This document shows positions 36,624 through 46,714 of a stretch of 64,000 nucleotides of DNA, one piece after another. Source of the stretch: Clostridium estertheticum (GTDB lineage Bacteria; Bacillota; Clostridia; Clostridiales; Clostridiaceae); the NCBI RefSeq assembly GCF_011065935.2, contig NZ_JAAMNH020000001.1, positions 3,989,001-4,053,000 of the forward strand. Direction: 5' to 3'. How positions within the stretch are numbered: position 1 is the stretch's first letter; the number at the start of each line of letters is the position of its first letter. The position numbers and the translations under genes were made by a program. Under the pieces are notes generated by a model, which saw only the letters and a list, made by a program, of their open reading frames with translations, made no database searches and was not told where the DNA came from.

Positions 36624-36962
36624 TCAGTTTTTTATTGCAGCTAAGAAAGTTAGATACATTCTATATTGCCTGTTAGTTTCAACAAGTACAGTTTTTTCAA
36701 TTTCTTTGTACTTTTGAATTATTGTGTCTTTATTTTCTTTAAAAGAAGTTTGGTCAAGTTTACTGTGATGTATACCCTTCTTAATTAACATTAACTTCTC
36801 TAGATACCCTAAGCCTTCACTAAATGATTTAGTAAATTTTTCAATTGGATAATCCTTTGTACCAGTAAAATACATCTTTATTAAAATAGTAACCTTCTCC
36901 TCTAGATTTTTCTGACATTCCTTGTTTTCAAAAACATCCTTACACCAATCTAAATGCTCCAT
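36624..36962 (-). CDS. Hypothetical protein in the resolvase operon
   Basis: A 112-aa, highly charged, mostly helical protein (EHLDWCKDVFENKECQKNL ... ETNRQYRMYLTFLAAIKN). No motif recognised. ATG 36962 is chosen over 36983 because AAGGGGTGG then sits upstream. It follows a 44-aa gene and the resolvase on the same strand, with short gaps and a terminator after it, so the three likely form one operon. Confidence 0.6.
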   Translation of the reverse strand: MEHLDWCKDVFENKECQKNLEEKVTILIKMYFTGTKDYPIEKFTKSFSEGLGYLEKLMLIKKGIHHSKLDQTSFKENKDTIIQKYKEIEKTVLVETNRQYRMYLTFLAAIKN

Positions 36963-36989
36963 AGATATACACCACCCCTTCATTATCCG

Positions 36990-37124
36990 TTACTTATTCA
37001 CTATTCCTAATATTTTCTGCAATGCTATTGCTTTGACTACTACAACTGGGTAAAGCTCAATTACACCCACCTTATTCTTTATTGCTACGCTTGTACAATT
37101 CTTCATAACTTCTTTATTTTTCAT
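36990..37124 (-). CDS. Small 44-aa protein between resolvase and 36624 gene
   Basis: Read directly: MKNKEVMKNCTSVAIKNKVG then VIELYPVVVVKAIALQKILGIVNK. GGAGGATGGGG lies upstream of the ATG at good spacing. The C-terminal half is hydrophobic. Not recognised; supported by the ribosome site and operon position only. Confidence 0.5.
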   Translation of the reverse strand: MKNKEVMKNCTSVAIKNKVGVIELYPVVVVKAIALQKILGIVNK

Positions 37125-37146
37125 ATTTACCCCATCCTCCATTTCT

Positions 37147-37734
37147 TTATTTTTCATATAACTCTAACCATCTATATAAAGTTGCCCTACCAATACCAAG
37201 TAGCTTGGCCATCTCTACCTTAGTTATAGAACCTTGCATAAGTTGAATATAATACTTTTCAAACGTCTTACTTAAATCATTTTTTGTGAGCTGAACTCTA
37301 CCAAACCACTTGCCTGTTGAGGTTTTTCTCGTAGCCTTACATTTTTCAATACCTTGAATAACTCTCTCTTGAATTGATTCCCTTTCAAGTTCACCAATAC
37401 TTCCAAAAATCCCTATTAGTAATTTGTAGGTAGAAGAATCACTGTCTATGCCTTCTTTAACGATGAGCACTCTGACTCCCTTAGCTATTAACAGTTCCAT
37501 AATTTCAATTAAATCCTTTAGAGATCTTCCTAGTCTTGTGATACTTTCACAATAAACCACATCCCCAAAACTAAGTTCGACTATCATTTTATTTAACTGA
37601 GGCCGGTCTTTAACTTTTCCAGTCATCTTGTCAATGTAGGACCTGTCAAAAATAACATTCAATTTATCCAATTGAAAATCTTGCCTTCCAATAGTTTGCT
37701 GTTTTGTAGATACTCTCATGTATTTTACTACCAC
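37147..37734 (-). CDS. Small serine recombinase (resolvase/invertase)
   Basis: A 195-aa recombinase. The N-terminal catalytic domain begins VVKYMRVSTKQQT (nucleophile Ser about 9), with SITRLGRSLKDL as the Arg-containing motif, and GIFGSIGELERESIQERVIQGI as the long E helix. A C-terminal HTH (TKVEMAKLLGIGRATLYRWLELY) binds DNA. Complete and typical in length for Tn3-type resolvases or DNA invertases. Its target is unknown; the repeat clusters at 53.2 kb are far away. First gene of a three-gene operon with the 44-aa and 112-aa proteins. Confidence 0.92.
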   Translation of the reverse strand: MVVKYMRVSTKQQTIGRQDFQLDKLNVIFDRSYIDKMTGKVKDRPQLNKMIVELSFGDVVYCESITRLGRSLKDLIEIMELLIAKGVRVLIVKEGIDSDSSTYKLLIGIFGSIGELERESIQERVIQGIEKCKATRKTSTGKWFGRVQLTKNDLSKTFEKYYIQLMQGSITKVEMAKLLGIGRATLYRWLELYEK

Positions 37735-38210
37735 ACAAACCCTCCTTCACTAATTCAATTTTTAATAGATATATGTACCATCAACCCTAGTTGTTGTATG
37801 ATACACTGCAATAGGAGTAAAGGCAAGGCTTTATGGCCAGTTTTTAGCAATTTTTTTATGGCTTATCAAACTATAGAATGATGGACACTTAGAATGACAT
37901 TGTTTTCCTATATATAACCAATAAGTAGAAATAAACCAACATAATCTAAGCCAAGGAGATTTAAGAAAAGAAAACACTTTCTTGTAAATGTATTTTTTAA
38001 AAATAGTATTTTAGTACTATATATAAAGTGACAATTCATGAAGATGTCTGTAGTCACAAATAAATCGATATGTTGAGGTTAAATATTCTTGATAAATACA
38101 AAAGCATTATATAAAGACGAATTTATACTAAGCCGCTTAAATCTTATTTTATATGTTGCCATAAATGTACGTTTTATATATCTTAATCTCCTAATGTTTA
38201 AAAATAACAG
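37735..38210. other. Spacer between the BREX operon end and the resolvase
   Basis: About 480 bp, AT-rich. It should contain the resolvase promoter. Overlapping short frames on plus (around 38.1-38.3 kb) have no ribosome site and look random. Confidence 0.4.
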
Positions 38211-38245
38211 AAATAGCACTTTACTCATTGAGTTAAGTGCTATTT
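38211..38245 (-). terminator. Terminator of the BREX-type operon
   Basis: AAATAGCACTT pairs with AAGTGCTATTT, with ACTC/GAGT extending the stem inside. On minus it is followed by CTGTTATTTTTAAA. About 100 bp beyond the brxL stop. Confidence 0.75.
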
Positions 38246-38346
38246 CAATAACGGCAATAATAATTTTGAATTACTTACTTATGCATAATCTTTATTTACT
38301 AAAATGTGGCTTCTGTTATTTATAATTACTACTATTCTTATTTCAG

Positions 38347-39762
38347 CTATTCCAAGACCCCAATATTCACCTTTGCATATTCTCTATCCATTTTATATAG
38401 CTCATCCCTAACACTTTGTCTAAGCGTTACCGCTGGCTTAACACAATATTTTATAAATTCTTCATTTTCTACAATCAAATCTGGAAATATTATTTTTAAA
38501 TATGCTGCTGCTAAACGTACTATTGCTTTTCGATCTCTTAAATCATTGCAATTATTTAAATTCATATTCAAATTCACATAATCAGTGTATTGAGGTTCGC
38601 CCCTAAGATTGTGCAATATTTCGGAAAAAAAATCTCCTTTAAATCCAAGATTATTCGATGGAGTATCCTTAGATATTCTTGGCATTAGCCATCCCGGTAT
38701 TATCCCATGTAATCTATCAATAAATGCAGTTTCTTGAAGAAAATTTGGTATCTCAGTAAAAATTCCTTCTTCCGAGTGCACTGGTTTAAGATTCTCATCA
38801 AGAGTTATATTCCCAAGCATAACGAATCCTGCTTCAGCACTAGCTTCAGTATTGCCTCTGCTAAATCTTCCAGATTCAAGATATACTTTAAGACCTGCAA
38901 CAAGTTCTCCAGTAGAATCTCCCTGAATACTCTGTACTTCATCAAGTACAACTAAATCATATCTGGTAACAAGTCCGGGTGTATTATTGCCATTGTGATG
39001 AAACATAACAGCTGGTGACACTTTGCCGCCACCGATAACTCTGGCATATCTCGATACATTACCATATACAAATGACTTACCTGTACCTTTTGGAGCAAGT
39101 TCAATAAGATTTACTCTTGGCTCCACCATAGGGAGTATCCTAGTAATTAAAACATTTTTTTGTTCTTCATTATAAATTGTTGGATTAAAGCCCATGCTGG
39201 ATAAAATTAGATCAATCCATTCTTCTGTAGAAAAATTTGCTCTACATTCTTTGAAATACTCTAAATCAATGCTTCCTACTTGGAATGGCTTAAATTCTCT
39301 CATCCACACTTGACCTTTGTCATTTGGTGCTGAAGGTGGTATATAAAATAAATCTGCAACTCCCCAGACCCCACTAGTAAGTAGCAACGTGTTCTTATCA
39401 ACAATTTCATCACTTATAAATGCATCATTCATATCAAGAAAAGGAATTTTCAATACTCTTTTGCCTGATTTTAAATTTACTACTACACTATAATCGTCAA
39501 GTAACTTTACACTCTCCATATTAAGCAATCTATTTTTTATTTCTTCCTTCTGTCCCTTTTGAGGGAGATATTTATTTACAAAAGCTGATATTTTTTCTCT
39601 TGATTCTTCTGTAAGTTCACCATCTTCAAGAAAGTTATAAAGAATCCACTCTCCAACATAAGTGGGGATAGCTCTTGATGCAAACCCTGCTTTATGTATC
39701 AAATTTTTATTTATTACAACATCACCATAATAGTCATATGCAAGTTCTTCAAATTTGAGCAT
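38347..39762 (-). CDS. brxL: BrxL-like AAA+ protein, short form without Lon protease domain
   Basis: A 471-aa protein matching the N-terminal and ATPase parts of BrxL: VGEWILYNFLEDGELTEESREKI, MREFKPFQVGSIDLEYF, Walker A ELAPKGTGKSFVYGN (about 217-231), PAVMFHHNGNNTPGLV, Walker B YDLVVLDEVQ (about 266), and a sensor-like FLQETAFIDRLHGIIPGW. BrxL of type 1 systems is ~680 aa and ends in a Lon-like protease domain; here the protein stops before it, and no remnant appears in the 100 bp to the terminator. BrxL is an ATP-driven DNA-binding ring in BREX defence. GGAGG precedes the ATG, 21 bp after pglZ. Last gene of the operon. Confidence 0.85.
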   Translation of the reverse strand: MLKFEELAYDYYGDVVINKNLIHKAGFASRAIPTYVGEWILYNFLEDGELTEESREKISAFVNKYLPQKGQKEEIKNRLLNMESVKLLDDYSVVVNLKSGKRVLKIPFLDMNDAFISDEIVDKNTLLLTSGVWGVADLFYIPPSAPNDKGQVWMREFKPFQVGSIDLEYFKECRANFSTEEWIDLILSSMGFNPTIYNEEQKNVLITRILPMVEPRVNLIELAPKGTGKSFVYGNVSRYARVIGGGKVSPAVMFHHNGNNTPGLVTRYDLVVLDEVQSIQGDSTGELVAGLKVYLESGRFSRGNTEASAEAGFVMLGNITLDENLKPVHSEEGIFTEIPNFLQETAFIDRLHGIIPGWLMPRISKDTPSNNLGFKGDFFSEILHNLRGEPQYTDYVNLNMNLNNCNDLRDRKAIVRLAAAYLKIIFPDLIVENEEFIKYCVKPAVTLRQSVRDELYKMDREYAKVNIGVLE

Positions 39763-39783
39763 ACACTTTTTACCTCCATTTCT

Positions 39784-42144
39784 TTAAAATAGATCATCTA
39801 AATTAATTTTATTTTCTTGAATAGATTTCATTTTAATTGAGAACTCATATTTTTCATCATGATTTTTCCCCATAAAATCGAATCTTACTTTAATAAATAA
39901 TCTATCATTATCCAAATTTGATTGAGATCTTAAAATTCTAATTTTTTCCATAGTAATATCAATCTGAGATTCTTTATTAATTCTAGGTATTATTTTTACT
40001 ACCTGTTGTATTTTTACATTTGAATTCAATATAGATATTTCAATATTATCTATAGAATATTCATTATGATTTTTAATAGTTAAATTAACGTTGCATGTAT
40101 TGAAATATCTAAATTCGTTATGTCTAAGTATTATTTCTGGTTTAATTAATATAATATTAGTTCTCTCAAATTTTAATAAGGGTATAATATTTTCTTCTGG
40201 AGTTATACCACCATGTACATAAAAACTCAAATCAGTTTCCATGAACCGATTATACCCTTTAGCAATGAGATAATTTTCTTTTATTCCATAATGATTTCTA
40301 TCTAAAACATAACATAAATGACCTATACTATTTTTAAAAATATCGAATTTTTTATCAGTAAGACCAATAAATCTGTATGCAGAGTCTTCCGACTTAGATT
40401 TATAATATTTTGAATCAATTAAATTCATCTGTTCTTTTAAAATTTTTGTGCTTCCATGATCAGAAGTAAAATAAATTTTGATTGTATTTTCTATGCTAAG
40501 CCTTTTAGCAAAGCTAATTATTTTATCAATCATAGCTATTAATTCTTCTTGTATTCTATAACTTATAGGCAACGCAGAGTTATTTTGACTTTCATGAAGA
40601 ATTTTATCTATGCGTAAATAATTTAAAACATAAAGTTTAGCTTTTGCTTCTTGAATTGAATCTAACTTTCCGATATCCGATAAATACTGAACCTTTCCAC
40701 CTATAAAACCTTCCCATTCACTGCACATTTTTTCATAGCTCTTATCTGCTGTGTTAAAGGGCTCACCACTAAATAGTGCAGTTTTTGATACCGAAGTTTC
40801 TGTAGGTATCATTGATATAATGGGTTTATCCATTGTATTATTAAATCCTTTTTGAATTAAATATGTTTTACACAAAGGCACAAATTTGTAGTTGAAATTA
40901 TCTATAACTATTATAACTGAAACCTCATCATCTCTAATTGAAGGGCCTATATTAGTAAGCGTTTTATGGAGCATTCTACCCTCACTTGAAATTAGACTAT
41001 CATAATTGTTAAAAATCCACTCTCCATACATAGACGAATATTTATCAGCTTTCAAATCAAAGTAATCATTAGATTCCAACCAAAATCTATACGGCAAATA
41101 TGATTTAATTGCCCACGAAATCCAATCGTTAGTGCTATCTATATATTCAGGATTAATAATTATTGTAGGAGGAATAATATTACTGAGCTTTTCATTGAAC
41201 ATTATGTCTAGCTCTAAGCCATTTTTAAATTTAGCCCTAACCCTATTTAATAAAGACAAATCTATTACAGCTTTGTTTATTTTTAACAATTCATAAGTAA
41301 ATTGAATTTCTTCATTGAAGAGCCCTGATAGTTGTTCAATTTCTTGAACTATATCTTCATATGATAATCCTATTAATTCCTTTTGATTTAAATAAATTTT
41401 AATGTTTCTTTGAATATCAACTATATCAGCACCTTTGGGAATAAAAGGGTCATATTTTAAGTTAATCTTGTCAAAATCTTTTGTTATATCCCCCACAATA
41501 TCCATCATAATATTATTAGGATAGTTTTTAAGAATTAAATATTTATATAGCTTTGTATACAAAAGTTTATAATCTTCTACAAATAAACTAAAAATATTTT
41601 TTTCATAACCATCCAAGCAATTTTTTTCCCACTGCTGAATCCTTTTATTAAAAACTTTTTTAAGTATATTATTTTTATCCTTAACATTTATAATACTCAA
41701 ATCAATATTTTTTAAAAAATCAACTATTTGATGAAAAGGGAACTTATTATTAGTAAAATACTCTCCAAGATAATAGATTAAAACATTGTCTTCAAAACTA
41801 AATGCTTTTTTAAAAAATATTTCATTTATTTTATTATACAATTCATCATTAACAATTTCGTCTTCGCTAATGTATTGAGGTATTTTGACATGAGTTAATT
41901 GTTCAAATCGCTCTTTGGGAGAATTGATTTTAATAATGATATTTTCCTTGTATTTTTCTTGCATCTTTTCAAAATAATTTAGACAGTTCTTATTCTTAAT
42001 CACAACAATCATAGAAATATTTTCATGAATTGCATTTAGAATACTAACATATGCATCAACATAATCATCAATTCGCCTTACAATAATGTCACAAGAATCA
42101 GTGTAAGTTTTCTGTAAATCAGAATATATAATAATTTTTTCCAT
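39784..42144 (-). CDS. pglZ: PglZ-domain protein of a BREX-type system
   Basis: A 786-aa alkaline phosphatase-superfamily protein. The N-terminal ~330 residues are helical. The PglZ core starts with SVIIVIDNFNYKF (metal-binding D at ~410), then PIISMIPTETSVSKTALFSGEPF (about 445-467), YFTSDHGSTKIL (~573-584), and FYVHGGITPEENIIPLLKF near 660. The last ~120 residues look like a beta-sandwich (LTIKNHNEYSIDNIEISIL). PglZ is the hallmark protein of BREX. It lies 3 bp after brxC and 21 bp before brxL. AAGGAGTAAGC precedes the ATG. Confidence 0.92.
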   Translation of the reverse strand: MEKIIIYSDLQKTYTDSCDIIVRRIDDYVDAYVSILNAIHENISMIVVIKNKNCLNYFEKMQEKYKENIIIKINSPKERFEQLTHVKIPQYISEDEIVNDELYNKINEIFFKKAFSFEDNVLIYYLGEYFTNNKFPFHQIVDFLKNIDLSIINVKDKNNILKKVFNKRIQQWEKNCLDGYEKNIFSLFVEDYKLLYTKLYKYLILKNYPNNIMMDIVGDITKDFDKINLKYDPFIPKGADIVDIQRNIKIYLNQKELIGLSYEDIVQEIEQLSGLFNEEIQFTYELLKINKAVIDLSLLNRVRAKFKNGLELDIMFNEKLSNIIPPTIIINPEYIDSTNDWISWAIKSYLPYRFWLESNDYFDLKADKYSSMYGEWIFNNYDSLISSEGRMLHKTLTNIGPSIRDDEVSVIIVIDNFNYKFVPLCKTYLIQKGFNNTMDKPIISMIPTETSVSKTALFSGEPFNTADKSYEKMCSEWEGFIGGKVQYLSDIGKLDSIQEAKAKLYVLNYLRIDKILHESQNNSALPISYRIQEELIAMIDKIISFAKRLSIENTIKIYFTSDHGSTKILKEQMNLIDSKYYKSKSEDSAYRFIGLTDKKFDIFKNSIGHLCYVLDRNHYGIKENYLIAKGYNRFMETDLSFYVHGGITPEENIIPLLKFERTNIILIKPEIILRHNEFRYFNTCNVNLTIKNHNEYSIDNIEISILNSNVKIQQVVKIIPRINKESQIDITMEKIRILRSQSNLDNDRLFIKVRFDFMGKNHDEKYEFSIKMKSIQENKINLDDLF

Positions 42145-42147
42145 AGC

Positions 42148-45100
42148 TTACTCCTTAAATTCATTTAATAGAGCTTTTAAAGCTTTAATAAATTGTGCAT
42201 CCTTCAAATTATAATTTGTTTTCACTTTATCAATTACGCTTCTTATACACTTAATAAGGCTTTCTTCATCCTTAGGCAACGTAACTTGAATTTCAGGTTC
42301 AGTCTCTTCAAGTGCATTTATCCCTATTGTATAGCCCGTCTTTGGTAGATATTTAGATATGTATATATTGTCCTTATTTACTAAATTTAATTTTATAACT
42401 TTACTAAATTTTCCTTCATTATCTACTCCACAAAAGCGAATCGTTTCGTCTTTTTTTGTATCATATTTAAATCTATTCACACTTTCTTCTCTTTGAGAAT
42501 TTATATCTTTAGGATCACTACCATTTGATGTAATGTAAATTTTCATATTTTCTGAGTCTGGGATAATTTCCAGATTTATTTTCCCAATATATGTTACCTC
42601 CTTATTTACATCACTTAAAGAAGCATCATATACACTTTTACCAGTTAATTTATATTGTGGCATATTAACAGAATATAATCCCTGTTCAACATGAGTTTTT
42701 CCTGATTTTATTTTCTGAACATAAGAATCCGTCTTATTAATAGACCAATTTTTAACCTTACCTATATTGTAACTTTCTGGAAGTGTATCCATGAACAATT
42801 TCTCACAATCACTAAATTTACCAAAATGCATTACAAGAGGTTTACTATCTTCATTTTGAAGTTCATTCATAAAGCTTTTTTGAGATTCTGCCAATCCTTC
42901 CATCCATTTATCAATTGCACTATTTATCTCAGTATATGTTGCATCCTTAGCATCAAAAATATTTTTAATTTCAGTAAATAATTTATCGCGAATAATATAA
43001 TACCCTTTCTCAATCTTTTCTTTATCTTTTTTGAAGTTTGATATTATTTCCGGAACTTTCTCTTTCAATATTAAATCCTGTATGTCATACCCGTATATTG
43101 TTTTTATATCTTCAAGAATAAAATCTCTTATATTTACCCTATCTATTTTATTAAATATATCAATAAATTTATTCAAGCCATTATTTATATATAAACTTTT
43201 ATTTTTACATACTGGATCTAATCCTTTATACCAACTCATTAGTCTATCATATAGCTGATCTATAGTTATATTGGTTTCTACTGTATAGCTCTCATTTGTA
43301 AATTCTCTATATAATTCTTTAATAAAGAACGCTTCATGCTCTTCAATTTGTTTATATTCCATAACTGCGTTTTTATATTTTTTATAATATAATAAATCTA
43401 AAACAGAATCATAAGATGTAAGTTTTAAAGTGCCGATTTCATGTGCTTCTGGTAGAATACTTAGGCTATCTTTAAAATATCTTTTTACAAGAGCGAAAAA
43501 CAATAATGCAGCATTATATCCTATACCATATGTTTTCATATAGTCTTCTATAAATCCCTGTGGCCTTATCTCTCCCTGAATATTCTTCAATTCATTGATC
43601 ATTGAAAAAAGAGCTGGAAATATTTTTTCGTACTTACTTGTATCATACTCTATTTCACATAACACTTGAACCCCAACTGTTTGTATCTGCTTTATAATCC
43701 CATGCTGTAATAATACATTTTGTATATATCTAATATCACCATGATCTGCGGCATAATCTTTTCTATACTGAATAAATGGCTTGTTAAAATCCAGTAGGAT
43801 TTCAACTGCTTCTCTTAATGCTGCATTTCCACCCTCTTTAAACACATGACTTTTATTAATATCTTCGTGATTTACTTTATTGCGCTTTGACTCATATATG
43901 CTTTCAAGCATTTTTAATACTGCTGCATCTTCATCATTTGCACCATTTGATAGCTCAACACCATTTTCGCCGTAATATATAACATTTTTGCTTGTAATAT
44001 ATTGTTTTAATTTATTAGTTAAATTTGCATCATAATACGATATTTGTTCTTTTAATATTCCAACATCTTGTCCAGAAAACTCTTTTCTATCAACAGAAAA
44101 AGCCGCTTTCAAGGAAAACACATCATCTAATATACTATTTTCCTCTATAGGCACCCCAACTACTATTTTCTCTGAGGGATTACTTTTGACCAGTATTTTT
44201 GCTTTCTTAACATCATCTTCAGTTTCGCAAAATACGTATAGAGCTATTCCTTCATAGCTTTTTTTAATATCTTTTTCGTTATCCATTTCTGAAAGTAACT
44301 CTTTATAATAATTTTGGTTTTCAATGTCTTTGACTTCACAAAATTTTCGTATAAGACGTTTGTCTTCTTTATTCGCAAAATTATATTTTACTGGCTCTAA
44401 GTAAAATTCATCCTTAAAAAATTTATTAGTTTTTTTAATTTCACTTTGTTTTATAATTAGTTCAATTTCAGCCATAACATTTTTAGGTGAATTAACCTCT
44501 ACCTGCTTATAATCCCTTATAACACCACTAATATCGATAGCGTCATTCCTTCTGAATTCATAACAATGATTAGTATCATTAAGATAGATGATTTTTTTAG
44601 AACATGCTACTTTTAAGCAATATCCTAATTCTTTTTCTTTATTTTGTATATTCATATTCAATCCAAATTCAAGTGTCTTATCATTAATATCAACACCGAT
44701 GATTTGATAAATCACCATTATTTTTAATACTTTATCGAACATTTTATCCTGTAATTCTGGACTTGCTATAGTTGATCTATTTTTGCTTAACTCCCTTAAT
44801 GATGTTTCAAAATTTCTAACACATTCTTTTACTGTTTGTCTTAATTCCTGATTATCGGAATTGATTTTATCTTTAAAGTATTCAAAAAGTAAGTCAACTG
44901 TATAAAACTGCAGTTCACCCACATTATTTAAAATTTCTGTATTTCTTACAAAGCAATCATAAGAACCTTCATCATTTTTTTCATCTGCAAAAAATGTAAT
45001 AACAGAACGATTATTTGATCCAACATCACTTGCTAATTTCATTAATGAATAAGTCGACATTGGATGCATAGGATATATGTTTTCAACAATTCTTATTCGA

Positions 45101-46239
45101 ATCTTTGGAGCTGGTAACCAATTAAATATTTGCAAAGCTGTACACTCATTTGAAATTTGATTGAAGGTTGAACTTTTAGGTTTAATCACATTCTCCCAAA
45201 GTAATGATTTTTTCTGAGGATTGACAACTGCAGCAATAATTTCTTCTATTCCCTGTGTTTCTAAAGGTATTTCCTTGATTCTGTCATTTACTGTTAAAAA
45301 ATCTTCTGTATTGTAAGCAGAATTATATGATGCGAAAGACCTATGGGTAGATGCAACAAAAATAACAGGAAAGCTGTTCATAAATGAAGCAGCACACATT
45401 TGTGAAAACTTTTGAAACTCATCAAGATCAAATCTTTTCCCTTTTAATTGATAATCAAATTCATCAAATAAAATAAGAATTCCAGCATATTTTTCTCTAA
45501 TTAACTTTGTTTTTGAAAGTTGTTCTATTATTTCCACATAATTATCTTTGCTATATTCAAACTCAGATGTGGTGATTTTTTTATGTATTTCCTTAAATAT
45601 ATCAATTGCATCTTTATTATACTCAGACAGCTCTTGTATAAGCTTATTTACCGTCCAACTATCCTTTGTATTTTCTAAAAAGCTTTCAAATCTGTCATAA
45701 AAAAATCTATCACTACTTAACTTCCACTCATTAATTTTATTAATTGCCTGAAGATAATAACTGTCAATCTCTTGTCCAGATATTTCATCACGTGCAAGGG
45801 CTTCTCTTATTGCTTTTAAGACATATGTCTCAAAACTGTTTGTACCATAATCACAGATGCAAACAAGATATCTTCTTTCTTTTCTTACCTTTTTAAGTAT
45901 TTCAGCTTTCTTTTCGATATCGTTTTCCTCTGATTCAGAATAATTTTTAAAAAACTCAGTCATCTCTTTTGTATCGGACTGGCTCTCGAAATAATTTGCA
46001 ACCATCAATAGCAAGTGTGATTTACCTTTACCATAGGATCCAGAGATTATAAAGCTTCGTTTAGAATTTTTTGCATAAGCTCCTTCCGCAATAGTTTCAA
46101 AGGCTTTTCTATGAGCCTTGATTGGTTTGTAATGAGACATTCTTTCTTCTCTTAAAATTCTATCATTAAATTCTTTTTTTAAATCAACTTGAGCAGAATA
46201 ACTATTCTGTATTTGTAGTAGTTCCTTAATTTTAGACAT
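42148..46239 (-). CDS. brxC: BrxC/PglY-like P-loop ATPase
   Basis: A 1363-aa protein with Walker A GSYGKGKSHLLLMVA (about 67-81) and a Walker B-like strand AGILILFDEFDYQLKG (about 250). VIFVASTHRSFASY follows in the sensor position, then NWLPAPKIRIRIVENIYPMHPMS. The remainder is a long, mostly helical scaffold, with a beta-rich end (~1170-1300). Giant ATPases of this form (BrxC/PglY, DUF6079-like) are core BREX components; what they do is unresolved. The ATG follows AGGGGGTGAG and overlaps the stop of the brxF-like gene by 8 bp, suggesting coupling. Fourth gene in the operon. Confidence 0.87.
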   Translation of the reverse strand: MSKIKELLQIQNSYSAQVDLKKEFNDRILREERMSHYKPIKAHRKAFETIAEGAYAKNSKRSFIISGSYGKGKSHLLLMVANYFESQSDTKEMTEFFKNYSESEENDIEKKAEILKKVRKERRYLVCICDYGTNSFETYVLKAIREALARDEISGQEIDSYYLQAINKINEWKLSSDRFFYDRFESFLENTKDSWTVNKLIQELSEYNKDAIDIFKEIHKKITTSEFEYSKDNYVEIIEQLSKTKLIREKYAGILILFDEFDYQLKGKRFDLDEFQKFSQMCAASFMNSFPVIFVASTHRSFASYNSAYNTEDFLTVNDRIKEIPLETQGIEEIIAAVVNPQKKSLLWENVIKPKSSTFNQISNECTALQIFNWLPAPKIRIRIVENIYPMHPMSTYSLMKLASDVGSNNRSVITFFADEKNDEGSYDCFVRNTEILNNVGELQFYTVDLLFEYFKDKINSDNQELRQTVKECVRNFETSLRELSKNRSTIASPELQDKMFDKVLKIMVIYQIIGVDINDKTLEFGLNMNIQNKEKELGYCLKVACSKKIIYLNDTNHCYEFRRNDAIDISGVIRDYKQVEVNSPKNVMAEIELIIKQSEIKKTNKFFKDEFYLEPVKYNFANKEDKRLIRKFCEVKDIENQNYYKELLSEMDNEKDIKKSYEGIALYVFCETEDDVKKAKILVKSNPSEKIVVGVPIEENSILDDVFSLKAAFSVDRKEFSGQDVGILKEQISYYDANLTNKLKQYITSKNVIYYGENGVELSNGANDEDAAVLKMLESIYESKRNKVNHEDINKSHVFKEGGNAALREAVEILLDFNKPFIQYRKDYAADHGDIRYIQNVLLQHGIIKQIQTVGVQVLCEIEYDTSKYEKIFPALFSMINELKNIQGEIRPQGFIEDYMKTYGIGYNAALLFFALVKRYFKDSLSILPEAHEIGTLKLTSYDSVLDLLYYKKYKNAVMEYKQIEEHEAFFIKELYREFTNESYTVETNITIDQLYDRLMSWYKGLDPVCKNKSLYINNGLNKFIDIFNKIDRVNIRDFILEDIKTIYGYDIQDLILKEKVPEIISNFKKDKEKIEKGYYIIRDKLFTEIKNIFDAKDATYTEINSAIDKWMEGLAESQKSFMNELQNEDSKPLVMHFGKFSDCEKLFMDTLPESYNIGKVKNWSINKTDSYVQKIKSGKTHVEQGLYSVNMPQYKLTGKSVYDASLSDVNKEVTYIGKINLEIIPDSENMKIYITSNGSDPKDINSQREESVNRFKYDTKKDETIRFCGVDNEGKFSKVIKLNLVNKDNIYISKYLPKTGYTIGINALEETEPEIQVTLPKDEESLIKCIRSVIDKVKTNYNLKDAQFIKALKALLNEFKE

Positions 46240-46711
46240 TAGTACTCACCCCCTGATGAATCTCAAATATACTCACTAACCTTTTATTTCCCTTATCATT
46301 GTCTTTAATTAATGTTTCACGTTCAAGTATACGATAATTATGCATAATAAATATGCAACATATATTAGATTGATTCTGGTCAACAAAACCTAAAAATTCT
46401 CTAAATTCATTTTCGCTCCATGTATTTATTAAAAAATCCATTTGGTCTATAACTAAGATTCCTTTATCAATTTCATAATATTCTTTTATTAACGAAATAA
46501 GTTTTGATGGTCCAAATATATCAATACTATTTTTCTTGTTAATATCTAATTCAAATATATTAAGTAAATCAAGATATCTTCCATTAAAAACATTTGAAAT
46601 CATCATGGCAAGCTTTGTCTTTCCTTGCATAGGTGAACCATATATTATAAAATGCTTATATCTTTCTTTTAATTGTTCCTCAATAAATTGTTGAATATCC
46701 ATACACTCCAT
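46232..46711 (-). CDS. brxF: BrxF-like small P-loop ATPase
   Basis: A 159-aa protein: Walker A IYGSPMQGKTKLAMM (about 23-37), Walker B KGILVIDQMDFLINTW (about 79-94), sensor-like ICCIFIMHNYRIL (about 117-129). Small P-loop proteins of this size preceding brxC are named BrxF in type 3 BREX systems; the symbol is by analogy. GTG/ATG/ATG alternatives lie within 15 bp; ATG 46711 with GAGGATAGG upstream is chosen. It begins a few bases after the DUF4007-like gene and overlaps brxC. Confidence 0.68.
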   Translation of the reverse strand: MECMDIQQFIEEQLKERYKHFIIYGSPMQGKTKLAMMISNVFNGRYLDLLNIFELDINKKNSIDIFGPSKLISLIKEYYEIDKGILVIDQMDFLINTWSENEFREFLGFVDQNQSNICCIFIMHNYRILERETLIKDNDKGNKRLVSIFEIHQGVSTNV

Positions 46712-46714
46712 CAC

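Noticed and set aside
37147..37734. Resolvase as a phase-variation switch for pglX
   Set aside because: I looked for inverted copies of pglX segments or inverted sites around 47.5-50.8 kb and saw none.
38089..38581. Plus-strand frames overlapping the end of brxL
   Set aside because: They lack ribosome sites and are in part the reverse of brxL and its terminator.
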